This document shows positions 43,252 through 51,482 of a DNA stretch of 64,000 nt, piece by piece (positions within the stretch are counted from its first letter, which is position 1; the number at the start of each line of letters is the position of its first letter). The stretch covers positions 62,001 to 126,000 of the forward strand of contig NZ_WKYV01000002.1 of the NCBI RefSeq assembly GCF_009677585.1, written 5' to 3'. The translations under genes and the position numbers were made by a program. This DNA comes from Lactonifactor sp. BIOML-A5. Its GTDB lineage: Bacteria > Bacillota > Clostridia > Lachnospirales > Lachnospiraceae. The notes under the pieces are model-generated. The model did no database searches, was not told where the DNA came from, and was given only the letters and a program-made list of their open reading frames with translations.

Positions 43252-45063
43252 ATGGACAAATCCTTACTTCGCAAACGTCTTCTTCCTATCCTTACTGTCC
43301 TGCTGCTGTCTGCCGGGTGTCTGACTGCCGCCGGAATCAAAAAAGACGTGTTTCCTACAGAAAATAAAAAGTTTCAAAAATTCACCGATCAGCTTTTCCA
43401 GGAAGAGGTCAGCTCTAATACTCTGAACCTCCACTATACCCTGGCAAACCCTTCTTCCTACGGCATCACTGACTATCCAATTTCACTGGGGAGCCTGCGT
43501 TCAGAGGCCATACCCGCCAGCTATACGGCGATTGAAAACTATCAGACAAAACTGCATTCCTATGACTATGAAAAACTCTCAGAAGAGAATCAGATGACCT
43601 ACGATATTCTGGAGCAGGATTTTTCTACTCAGCTGTCCCTGGGGGATAATTATATGCTCACAGAAGTCTTAAGTCCCAGCCTGGGTATTCAGGCACAGCT
43701 CCCCGTACTTCTGGCGGAATATACCTTCCGCACCGAACAGGATATTGCGGATTATCTGAACCTCCTGACATCCATTCCCAAATACTTCGAAGAAATCGTG
43801 GTATTTGAGCAGGAAAAATCTGAACAAGGCCTTTTTATGAGTGATACCACGGTGGACCGGATTGCGGAACAATGCAATGCCTTTGTGGAATCTGCCTCCT
43901 CCAATTATCTCACAGCCATGTTCCGGGAAAAGTTGGAGAATATGGCCTCAGGTGCTTCTGCGGAAGCGTCATACCAACCCTCCCCGCAGGACATTGACCG
44001 GTACATAGAAGCCCATCAAAAGGTGATGGATACTCAGGTATTCCCTGCCTACCAAAATCTGGTGAAGGGACTGACCGCCCTGAAGGGTACGGGAAAGAAC
44101 CCCAATGGGCTGGCAGGTTATCCCAATGGTGTGGAGTATTATACCTATCTCATCCGGAAGGATGTAGGGGATTTCTCCTCCCTGGAAGAGATAGAACAGC
44201 GCCTTTACAAACAGCTTCTCGCAGACTACCAGGAGATGCAGCAGCTTATCACAGCCCACCCGGATCTCATTACCCAGGCCACTGAGCTGGAGGCATCTTC
44301 CTCTAACGTTGCCGCAGATGTCCCCACAACGGATGTCCCCAAAGAAATGCTGGAGTCCCTGGAAAAGAAGATCCAGACAGACTTCCCCAAGGCCGCCGAT
44401 ACTTCCTATGAGATTAAATACGTCCATCCTTCTCTGGAGGAATTTCTGAGTCCAGCCTTCTACCTTACACCACCGGTGGATACGCAGTCCCCCAATGTTA
44501 TCTATATTAATAACGGTACGCCATCCTCATCCCTGGAGCTCTTCACCACGCTGGCTCACGAGGGGTTCCCCGGCCATCTGTATCAGACCCTCTACTTCGT
44601 CCAGCAGGATCCCTCCAATATCCGTTACCTGCTGAGTAACTCCGGTTATGTGGAAGGATGGGCCACTTACGTAGAGTCCTACGCCTACGGCTATGCAGAC
44701 GCAGATCCGGCTGTTACCCGTCTCCTATGGCTGAACCGTTCCGTCAACCTGTGTCTGTATTCTATTATGGATATGGGGATTCACTATCGGGGATGGACCG
44801 TTGACACGGTAAAAGAGTACCTTCAGGAGTTCGGCATAGCCAGCGAAGAGATAGCCTCTGAGATCTTCCAGTATATCGTAGAAAACCCGGCAAACTATCT
44901 GAAATACTACGTAGGGTACCTGAACTTTTTGGATCTGAAAACTGAGATGCAGACTTCTCTGGGGGACAGTTTTAACCTGAAAGAATTCCATGAGGAAATT
45001 CTGAAGCTTGGACCTTCACAATTTCCGGTTCTTAAAAAGTATCTGAAGGCTGAAATGTTATAA
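43252..45063 (+). CDS. DUF885 family zinc-peptidase-like lipoprotein
   Basis: A 603-residue protein with a lipoprotein signal (LLSAGC, cysteine 23). The zinc-binding motif HEGFPGH begins near residue 436, with the downstream glutamate region SGYVEGWATYVESY, the DUF885 signature. DUF885 proteins are predicted metallopeptidases, but biochemical roles are little known. The ATG at 43252 follows AAGGAGCC and replaces a longer frame without a ribosome site. Stands alone with a terminator. Confidence 0.87.
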   Translation: MDKSLLRKRLLPILTVLLLSAGCLTAAGIKKDVFPTENKKFQKFTDQLFQEEVSSNTLNLHYTLANPSSYGITDYPISLGSLRSEAIPASYTAIENYQTKLHSYDYEKLSEENQMTYDILEQDFSTQLSLGDNYMLTEVLSPSLGIQAQLPVLLAEYTFRTEQDIADYLNLLTSIPKYFEEIVVFEQEKSEQGLFMSDTTVDRIAEQCNAFVESASSNYLTAMFREKLENMASGASAEASYQPSPQDIDRYIEAHQKVMDTQVFPAYQNLVKGLTALKGTGKNPNGLAGYPNGVEYYTYLIRKDVGDFSSLEEIEQRLYKQLLADYQEMQQLITAHPDLITQATELEASSSNVAADVPTTDVPKEMLESLEKKIQTDFPKAADTSYEIKYVHPSLEEFLSPAFYLTPPVDTQSPNVIYINNGTPSSSLELFTTLAHEGFPGHLYQTLYFVQQDPSNIRYLLSNSGYVEGWATYVESYAYGYADADPAVTRLLWLNRSVNLCLYSIMDMGIHYRGWTVDTVKEYLQEFGIASEEIASEIFQYIVENPANYLKYYVGYLNFLDLKTEMQTSLGDSFNLKEFHEEILKLGPSQFPVLKKYLKAEML

Positions 45064-45069
45064 AAAAAT

Positions 45070-45110
45070 CAGCGCTGCTTCGCCGGCCAATGGCCCGCAT
45101 CGCAGCGCTG
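45070..45110. terminator. Terminator after the DUF885 gene
   Basis: CAGCGCTGC (45070-45078) pairs with GCAGCGCTG (45102-45110), with an inner GGCC/GGCC pair; TCTTTTCC follows on the plus strand. It lies between convergent genes. Confidence 0.7.
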
Positions 45111-45122
45111 TCTTTTCCTTCT

Positions 45123-45560
45123 CTATTGATATCTCTGAAAAAACTTCATCAAATTCTTCAGCGCACCTGTCAGAATCTTTGCTTCCTCTTCTGAGAGTCC
45201 TTCCAGGGTTGCACGGATCATATCCTCATGAAATCTCCTGTGATGTTCATACGCCTTCCTCCCAATGTCTGACAGGGAAATCAGAACCACCCTGCGGTCT
45301 TCCTCGCTGCGCACTCTGTTTACATATCCCTTTTTCACCAGGCTGTTTATGGCAATAGTCAGTGTCCCCACAGTAACAGACAGCGTCTTGGCCACTGACG
45401 ACATATTTCTTGGTTCCCCGACGCCGATTGCTTCTATAATATGCATATCATTATTGGAAATATTACCGAACTCAGAAGTAATAAGTGCTTTTTCTTCAAT
45501 ATCCATAATCTCATGGAACATATTCACGAAAAGTTCATTTAGTGTGCTGTAACTCTCCAC
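45123..45560 (-). CDS. MarR family regulator, FabT-like
   Basis: A 145-residue winged-helix regulator. The sequence closely follows FabT, the fatty-acid synthesis repressor of streptococci: an IEE near the N-terminus, MHIIEAIG, SVTVGTLTIAINSLVKKGYV, RVRSEEDRRVVLISL and a C-terminal HHRRFHEDMI...GLSEEEAKIL helix. The start is the GTG at 45560, five bases after AAAAAGGAGTG; longer frames are unlikely because a promoter (45583-45611) lies inside them. In other Firmicutes fabT leads the fab operon, but no fab gene is in this window. A FabT-box-like palindrome lies upstream. Confidence 0.85.
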   Translation of the reverse strand: MESYSTLNELFVNMFHEIMDIEEKALITSEFGNISNNDMHIIEAIGVGEPRNMSSVAKTLSVTVGTLTIAINSLVKKGYVNRVRSEEDRRVVLISLSDIGRKAYEHHRRFHEDMIRATLEGLSEEEAKILTGALKNLMKFFQRYQ

Positions 45561-45582
45561 ATTATCACTCCTTTTTTCTTTC

Positions 45583-45611
45583 ATTATACACGAAGGATGT
45601 ATATTACTCAA
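45583..45611 (-). promoter_or_regulatory. Promoter of the FabT-like gene
   Basis: On the minus strand TTGAGT (45611-45606), a 17-base spacer and TATAAT (45588-45583) form a near-consensus sigma-A promoter, 23 bases ahead of the GTG start. Confidence 0.75.
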
Positions 45612-45637
45612 GAAAAAAGGGGAAGGAATGCGAAATT

Positions 45638-45650
45638 TTTGATAATCAAA
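45638..45650. promoter_or_regulatory. FabT-box-like palindrome
   Basis: TTTGATAATCAAA is a perfect odd palindrome matching the core TTTGATTATCAAA of streptococcal FabT operators. It lies 27 bases upstream of the -35 of the FabT-like gene, so autoregulation is plausible. Confidence 0.65.
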
Positions 45651-45692
45651 TCTTTTTAACGTTCCCAATCCTCCGGCAGAGGCCCCCAAGGA

Positions 45693-46334
45693 TTACTTCA
45701 GCAAAAATTTATTAACAATCGTAGTCAGATTGGATATAAACTCAGAGGCTTTGCAGTCCAGCTCCTCCATAGAGTAATCGTTCTTTCTGCACTCAATCAG
45801 CAGCCCGTGAAACATATAGACACCGGTCTGCGCAAGCAGACGGGAAGCGTCCGGGGACAAGTACCCCATATTTGCAGCACGGCGGTAGAACATATAGTCT
45901 CTCTCAAAGATATCACTGTTAAAGATAAAACTAACCGCAAAACCGTCTAATCCGGAAAAGTTAGATGCGTATATTTCATAATATTCATACATGAGTTCCA
46001 TAAGGTTTGTACTGTATGAACCGAAAAATATTGTCTCAAAAATGTCTGCATTATGAAATGCATAGAAGGAAAAACGCTCCCACAATTTCAGATTCAGTTC
46101 CACCGGATTGATAATAGTGCTGGAATAATTTTTGATATCCTCTATATACGGCTCCAGGTATTTCACGGACGCAATACAAATCAGGTGTTCCAAATCATTA
46201 AAGTACCGATACAGCGTTGCGCTGTTGCAGCCAACTTCATTTGCCACTCTGCGTATGCTCACCCCGGACACTCCTTCGGTCTGCAGAAGTTTATATACAC
46301 ACTCAATATATTGTTTCTTTACATCTTGCTTCAT
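45693..46334 (-). CDS. TetR/AcrR family transcriptional regulator
   Basis: A 213-residue TetR-type regulator: N-terminal helix-turn-helix (IRRVANEVGCNSATLYRYFNDLEHL, core ATLYRYF) and a C-terminal helical ligand domain with several aromatic residues. It is divergent from the second MttB-family gene across a 385-base gap carrying two identical 10-bp palindromes, its probable binding sites. Confidence 0.9.
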   Translation of the reverse strand: MKQDVKKQYIECVYKLLQTEGVSGVSIRRVANEVGCNSATLYRYFNDLEHLICIASVKYLEPYIEDIKNYSSTIINPVELNLKLWERFSFYAFHNADIFETIFFGSYSTNLMELMYEYYEIYASNFSGLDGFAVSFIFNSDIFERDYMFYRRAANMGYLSPDASRLLAQTGVYMFHGLLIECRKNDYSMEELDCKASEFISNLTTIVNKFLLK

Positions 46335-46603
46335 TTCTCATTCATGCATTCATGATTCTAATGAAACCAATAAGCTTTAAAATCATAGAATCCCTTTCTA
46401 TTTTGTGGTAAGACGTATTTTATAAACCATTTCTTTATTATATGATCCAGGAAATTAATAGTCAAGACATCTTGAGTTCCCTAAACCTGCAGGCAAAATA
46501 AATCATGATTATTCTATTGTATGCGTTTCCACAGTAAATTTGAATAATTATTTATAGTTTACACCAATATTTTCAATTAATATTCATTTTTTCAATTTCA
46601 ATA

Positions 46604-46632
46604 TTGACATCTTCTAAGCCATATGATATGTT
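46604..46632 (+). promoter_or_regulatory. Promoter of the second MttB-family operon
   Basis: TTGACA (46604-46609), 17-base spacer, TATGTT (46627-46632). The two AATCGCGATT palindromes lie 16 and 39 bases downstream of it, where a bound repressor would block transcription. Confidence 0.65.
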
Positions 46633-46648
46633 CTAAATAACAATTAAT

Positions 46649-46681
46649 AATCGCGATTACACATAAATTTGAATCGCGATT
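46649..46681. promoter_or_regulatory. Paired AATCGCGATT palindromes, probable TetR operator
   Basis: Two identical perfect palindromes AATCGCGATT at 46649-46658 and 46672-46681 are 23 bases apart centre to centre, about two helical turns, matching binding by TetR dimers on one face of DNA. Confidence 0.65.
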
Positions 46682-46719
46682 TCCGTATCGGTCAAATAGG
46701 AATGATAGGAGGATCTGCT

Positions 46720-48144
46720 ATGACAAAAGAAAGAATTAACATTCAAAGAATTCATGAGGCAACTATGGAACTGGTAGAAAAAGCGGGCATGAAATTTCAT
46801 CATCCTGAAGCTGTAGAAATTTTGAAAGCACACGGTATTCGTATGGAGGGGAATGTAGCTCATTTTACCGAAGAGCAGCTGATGTACTGGGTGAGGAAAG
46901 CTCCTGCCACCTTTAAGATTTATGCCCGTAACCCCAAGTACGATATGGTAATCGGAGGTGATCGCGTGAACTGTGCTCCTGCATATGGCTCACCTTTTAT
47001 CTCTGATCAGGACGGAAAAACCCGCGACGCTACCATTGAAGATTACGTCAAGTTTACAAAACTGTTTCATATGAATCAGAACTTTGATATGAATGGGGGC
47101 ATTATCTGTATGCCGGACGATGTCCCTGTTGACAATGCTACCTTGCTGATGTTCTATGCCGCCTTCACCCATTCCGATAAGTGTATGTTTGCCGGTTCCG
47201 GCAAGCGGGAGCAGCTGGAGGCAATGTTTGAGATGGCGAAGGCAGCATATGGTTCTGAGGAAGACCTGATTGCCTACCCAAGGTTTACTACCATAGTAAA
47301 TGTCAACACCCCTCTGCAGTTTGCAGAAGGTATGACAGAAACCTTGATGACGTTTGTAAAATACGGGCAGCCCATTATTGTCGCTGCCTGTGATATGGCC
47401 GGAACAACGGCACCGATTACTCTGGCGGGTATGATGACGCTGACAAACGCAGAAGTTTTATGTACCATTGCCCTGGCTGAAATGATTCGTCCGGGCACTC
47501 CGGTTATCTACGGTTCCCAGTCAACAGGCTCCAACCTCAGAAACGGCGCGATTACAAGCGGCTCCCCCGAAGGCGCCATTGCCTATAAATATGCCGCCAA
47601 GCTGGCCAAATACTACGGTCTGCCCTGCAGAGGCGGCGGCAGTGTCAGCGATGCAAAGGTTGTGGACGCCCAGGCCGGTTACGAATCCATGCTGACCTTT
47701 ATGGTGTGCAGCCAGAGCGAGATGAATCTTATCGTACACGCGGCAGGTATTCTGGACGGATACAACTGCATCTCCTTTGAGAAACTGATGCTTGATTTCC
47801 AGGTTATTGACTATGTCAAAAGGTATTTGAAAGACATTGAATCCGACGGAGACAGAATCCCTCTTGAACTTATGATCTCTCAGGGGCAGAGCGGGCAGTA
47901 TCTGACCGAAGAGCACACTCTGGATTACTGCAGGGAAGAACCCCTGGATCCATTCCTCAGCGTCAGCGGTCCCTGTTCGGATCCCAAGAATCAGTTTGGT
48001 ATAAACATTGATAAAGCAATTGCCGCATCTCTTGAAAAATATAAAATGCCGGATAACGATCCTGCAGTACTGGAAAAAATGAGAGCAGTCCTCCTTGCAA
48101 GAGGCGTGGACCCTGCGCTGCTGGATAAAATCGAAGCATTATAA
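46720..48144 (+). CDS. Second MttB family (trimethylamine methyltransferase-like) protein
   Basis: A 474-residue MttB superfamily protein, pyrrolysine-free (no in-frame TAG). The N-terminal pattern INIQRIHEATMELVEKAGMKF, HHPEAVEILKAHGI is shared with the protein at 5873, as are DNATLLMFYAAF and GTTAPITLAGMM. The ATG at 46720 follows GATAGGAGGATCTGCT. It is divergent from a TetR regulator and followed by an MFS transporter. No corrinoid-protein gene is adjacent. Substrate is unknown; quaternary amines are candidates by family knowledge. Confidence 0.88.
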   Translation: MTKERINIQRIHEATMELVEKAGMKFHHPEAVEILKAHGIRMEGNVAHFTEEQLMYWVRKAPATFKIYARNPKYDMVIGGDRVNCAPAYGSPFISDQDGKTRDATIEDYVKFTKLFHMNQNFDMNGGIICMPDDVPVDNATLLMFYAAFTHSDKCMFAGSGKREQLEAMFEMAKAAYGSEEDLIAYPRFTTIVNVNTPLQFAEGMTETLMTFVKYGQPIIVAACDMAGTTAPITLAGMMTLTNAEVLCTIALAEMIRPGTPVIYGSQSTGSNLRNGAITSGSPEGAIAYKYAAKLAKYYGLPCRGGGSVSDAKVVDAQAGYESMLTFMVCSQSEMNLIVHAAGILDGYNCISFEKLMLDFQVIDYVKRYLKDIESDGDRIPLELMISQGQSGQYLTEEHTLDYCREEPLDPFLSVSGPCSDPKNQFGINIDKAIAASLEKYKMPDNDPAVLEKMRAVLLARGVDPALLDKIEAL

Positions 48145-48151
48145 GCAGTCA

Positions 48152-48187
48152 GATGAGTCTGCCTCCTCTCACCGGGGCAGACTCATC
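48152..48187 (+). repeat. Intergenic hairpin between MttB-family and MFS genes
   Basis: GATGAGTCTGCC (48152-48163) pairs perfectly with 48176-48187. There is no T tract, so it may stabilise or process the transcript instead of ending it. Confidence 0.5.
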
Positions 48188-48233
48188 CGGAGTCATATGC
48201 AAGGGATGAATAAAGAAAAGGAGGCGGTAGGAT

Positions 48234-49544
48234 ATGGTGTTAACAGGAAAAAAACGGTGGCTGACGCTGGTAATTGTCTCTTTATTATCCGGTATCATGG
48301 TATATGTACCTTATCTCCGTTTTAATTATTATGACCAGATGGTCCTGCTTTTTTCAGAATATAAACAAATTGCAAAGCCATCCAATGTCAATGAGTTTAT
48401 TGGAGACTGTACTCTTGTCCTGGGAGTTGTCTGTACCGTGGGATATCCCATCGGCGGTTATCTTGCGGATAAGTTCAGCGAAAAATGGCTGATGATTCTC
48501 GGCGCAGTTCTTATGGGCGTATGCTCCTTCTGGTATGGTCTTGTACCGGGCGGCTACTCCCTTCAATTTATCCACTTCTTTTATGGAATTGGTACCAGCA
48601 TCCTCATCTGGAGCGCATATTTGAAAACAGTGCGCAAACTCGGAAACGCGAAAGAACAGGGAAGGATGTTCTCCATGTCGGAATTTGTCCGCGCCATCTG
48701 GGGAACGATTCTGGGGTTCCTGGCTGTAGGACTCCTGAACAGGGCCATTATGCCGGGCGGGGAAACCGACCTGAATGTACTCGCCGCCCAGTGGAAAAAT
48801 GCTATGTTCTTTTGCGGAATAGCCTTTTTTGTTCTTGGGGCGCTGGTATTTTTCCTTCTTCCCAATAATCTCATAGGGGCGGAGGTGGAAGGGGAAACTG
48901 CCCAGGAAAAACTCACGTTCAAAAATGCAGTAATCATATTGAAAATGCCCGGCACATGGCTGGTTTCTCTTCTCATCTTTTTCTGCTATTCATTTACAGC
49001 CGCCGGTTCCGGATATTTAGGCGCGTTTACTGTAAATGTTTTGGGCGTCTCCCAGACCACGGCAAGCTCCTTTGCCATCGTCAGAAATTATATTATAGCC
49101 GGCCTTTCCACTCTGGCCATTGGCTTTATTGCAGATAAAATTGGATTTAAGGTAAAAACCCTGGGATACTATCTGGCAATAGCAAGTATTTTTGTAGCTG
49201 CCATGCTTTTGACAAAGAATTCTTTAACCTTAGGAATTGTAATATCCTTTGGTTTTGCAATTATATACACAGGCATGCGGGGCGTTTATTTTGCCACTTT
49301 AAGTGAAGTGGGCATCCCCCTGGCACTGAACGGCGTTGCCACAGGGGTAGTCTCCCTCATCTGCTATCTCCCTGATGTATACTTCGCAAAGGTTGCGGGA
49401 ATCTGGCTGGATACTTATGGAAACCACGGTTATGATCTTATTTGGTACTGGACCATAGGATGCGGCGTACTGGGTGTGATAACTGCCATCATTACCACAC
49501 GTTATGCAAATAGTCTGAAAAAGAAGTCTGGCCGCAGGTCATAG
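48234..49544 (+). CDS. Major facilitator superfamily transporter (second MttB locus)
   Basis: A 436-residue membrane protein with about 12 segments and the MFS motif A GGYLADKFSEKWLM between segments 2 and 3, and IGFIADKIGFKVK in the second half. An unusually long loop follows segment 1 (FNYYDQMVLLFSEYKQIAKP). It follows the MttB-family gene by 89 bases and has its own ribosome site (AAAGGAGG). As at the first locus, it probably carries the substrate or product. Confidence 0.88.
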   Translation: MVLTGKKRWLTLVIVSLLSGIMVYVPYLRFNYYDQMVLLFSEYKQIAKPSNVNEFIGDCTLVLGVVCTVGYPIGGYLADKFSEKWLMILGAVLMGVCSFWYGLVPGGYSLQFIHFFYGIGTSILIWSAYLKTVRKLGNAKEQGRMFSMSEFVRAIWGTILGFLAVGLLNRAIMPGGETDLNVLAAQWKNAMFFCGIAFFVLGALVFFLLPNNLIGAEVEGETAQEKLTFKNAVIILKMPGTWLVSLLIFFCYSFTAAGSGYLGAFTVNVLGVSQTTASSFAIVRNYIIAGLSTLAIGFIADKIGFKVKTLGYYLAIASIFVAAMLLTKNSLTLGIVISFGFAIIYTGMRGVYFATLSEVGIPLALNGVATGVVSLICYLPDVYFAKVAGIWLDTYGNHGYDLIWYWTIGCGVLGVITAIITTRYANSLKKKSGRRS

Positions 49545-49560
49545 CACTGTCCGTACAGTA

Positions 49561-49592
49561 CAATAACGGGGGAAATACTTCCCCCGTTATTG
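49561..49592. terminator. Perfect 14-bp hairpin after the MFS gene
   Basis: CAATAACGGGGGAA (49561-49574) pairs with 49579-49592 around ATAC. It separates convergent MFS and TRAP genes; the T tract is weak. Confidence 0.6.
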
Positions 49593-49679
49593 CTTCAGAT
49601 GTCTATAAAAAGGATTATGTCCCGGCCATACTCCTGTGAAGTGTACACCGGAACTGGATAGCACAAACATGCTTATATT

Positions 49680-50963
49680 TTATACCCCAAATACCCCGGG
49701 CAGCCAGGTAATAATCCCCGGAATAAAGGTCATGACCAGTAAGGCAGCTACTTCAGCACAGAGATACGGAACAATCCGTTTGCTGATCTTGCCAATACTG
49801 GTGTCAGCAATCCCGGAAGCAACAAACAGATTGACTGCCATAGGCGGGGTTATCATACCGATAGATGTATTAATAATAATGATGATACCCAGCGCAATTG
49901 GTGATAATCCCAGAGATGCTGCAATCGGCAGAAGAATGGGCGTTACCAGCAGGATAATGGCCTGGGTTTCCAGGAAGCATCCCAAAAACAGAAGAATCAC
50001 GTTAATCATCAGCAGCAGAGCCACTTTATTGGTGAACAGGCCCAGTACACTGGACGCAATAAACGTAGGGATATTCTGGTTTGTCATAAACCACCCGAAA
50101 GGCGCAGACATACTGACCACAAACAGTACCACTGCGGAGCTTACTGTTGATTTTTTAAAGATTGCATAGATATCTTTTATATTTAATTCCTTATATACAA
50201 ATACACTGATAAGAAATGCGTACACACAGGCAACTGCGGCAGCCTCTGTCGGGGTAAATAATCCCCCGTAGATTCCTCCCAGGATGATTACAGGCATAAA
50301 AATCGCCAGTAATGCTTCTTTAAAAGAGTAGAGGAATACTTTCAGTGTAACCTTTCCCGTCTCTGCAGCATCATACCTGCGGCAAAGAAAAATATTAGTG
50401 GCAATCAGTACCACTGCCAGCAGCAGTCCCGGAATAATACCTGCGATAAACATAGTACCGACAGATACCGAAGCAGTTACTGCATAGGTTACCATAGGGA
50501 TACTGGGAGGAATGACTACACCAAGTGTACCGGCCGAAGCAGCTACACCTGCCGCCACATCATCCGGATATCCTTTTTCCTTCATACGGGGAATCGTAAT
50601 CCCCCCGATGGCAGCAACCGTTGCCGGGTTGGAGCCTGAGATAGCCCCGAAAAACGCAGAGGCAGCAACCGTAATGCAGGACAGGCGCCCCGGCACCCTT
50701 CTCATTAAAATTTCAATAAAGTCAATGAGCCTTTTAGAGATTCCGCCCTTTTCCATGATATTGCCGGCCAGGATAAAGAAAGGAACCGCCATGAGGGTAA
50801 AGTTATCAGCCTGTGTAAACATTCTCTGGGGAACTGCCGGCAGAAGATTCATATTCCCGCTGGCTACGATTGCCACGCACACTGAGATTCCAAGGCAGAC
50901 AGCAATGGGAACTCCCAGAAACAGCACAACAAATAAAATTCCGAACAACATTCCTATAATCAT
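49680..50963 (-). CDS. dctM: TRAP transporter large permease (DctM type)
   Basis: A 427-residue membrane protein with about 12 segments. The start (FGILFVVLFLGVPIAVCLGISV), NIMEKGGISKRLIDF, FGAISGSNPATVAAIGGITIP and GVVIPPSIPMVTYAV are typical DctM/SiaM features. It takes up small organic acids using an ion gradient together with the small permease and the binding protein. Overlaps the small permease gene by one base. Confidence 0.95.
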   Translation of the reverse strand: MIIGMLFGILFVVLFLGVPIAVCLGISVCVAIVASGNMNLLPAVPQRMFTQADNFTLMAVPFFILAGNIMEKGGISKRLIDFIEILMRRVPGRLSCITVAASAFFGAISGSNPATVAAIGGITIPRMKEKGYPDDVAAGVAASAGTLGVVIPPSIPMVTYAVTASVSVGTMFIAGIIPGLLLAVVLIATNIFLCRRYDAAETGKVTLKVFLYSFKEALLAIFMPVIILGGIYGGLFTPTEAAAVACVYAFLISVFVYKELNIKDIYAIFKKSTVSSAVVLFVVSMSAPFGWFMTNQNIPTFIASSVLGLFTNKVALLLMINVILLFLGCFLETQAIILLVTPILLPIAASLGLSPIALGIIIIINTSIGMITPPMAVNLFVASGIADTSIGKISKRIVPYLCAEVAALLVMTFIPGIITWLPGVFGV

Positions 50964-51478
50964 TATTCCGTCTCCTTCTTTTCTTCTTCTTTAAGTTCTA
51001 ATTTACCGGTTACTCTTTCATACGTGTGGTATCCATAGCATACTGCCATAAGGAGCAGTCCCAGGGGAATTGCCAGATACATCATCCACATGGGCCATCT
51101 GAGACTGGGGGTGATCTGCCCGCTTGCCATCTGTGACTCCAGTATCCGGAACCCATAGCAGGAGGCGAACACGCAGAATCCCAGAACCAGGACAGAATTC
51201 ACCACATAAATAATATTCAGTATCCTTTTGCTGCAAAACAGTTCCAAAGCTTCCACGCAGAAGTGTTCCCCATTGCACGCAGCCACACCGATCCCTAAAA
51301 AGATAACCCATATCATACAGTACCTGGCAAGCTCTTCTGCCCAGGGTATAATAAATAATCCGCTGAAACGGGCTACGGTTGCCACAAAAATAACCACACA
51401 CATAATTACCATTAAGATAACCAGCAATACTTCTTCCGCCCTCTTCAGGCCATCAAAAAATTTTTTCATAACGCTCAC
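50963..51478 (-). CDS. dctQ: TRAP transporter small permease (DctQ type)
   Basis: A 171-residue protein with four membrane segments and the characteristic WAEELARYCMIWVIFLG motif of DctQ proteins. It lies between the binding protein and large permease genes with almost no spacing. Confidence 0.93.
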   Translation of the reverse strand: MSVMKKFFDGLKRAEEVLLVILMVIMCVVIFVATVARFSGLFIIPWAEELARYCMIWVIFLGIGVAACNGEHFCVEALELFCSKRILNIIYVVNSVLVLGFCVFASCYGFRILESQMASGQITPSLRWPMWMMYLAIPLGLLLMAVCYGYHTYERVTGKLELKEEEKKETE

Positions 51479-51482
51479 CTCA

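Larger units (their letters stand above)
46335..46719. other. Divergent regulatory region between TetR and MttB-family genes
   Basis: 385 AT-rich bases without a gene. They carry a good rightward promoter (46604-46632) and the palindrome pair at 46649 and 46672. A direct repeat of CATTCATG lies near 46340 just upstream of the TetR start. Confidence 0.6.

Noticed and set aside
49636..50169. Plus-strand frame opposite the TRAP large permease
   Set aside because: It is antisense to a well-recognised DctM gene and has no family features.
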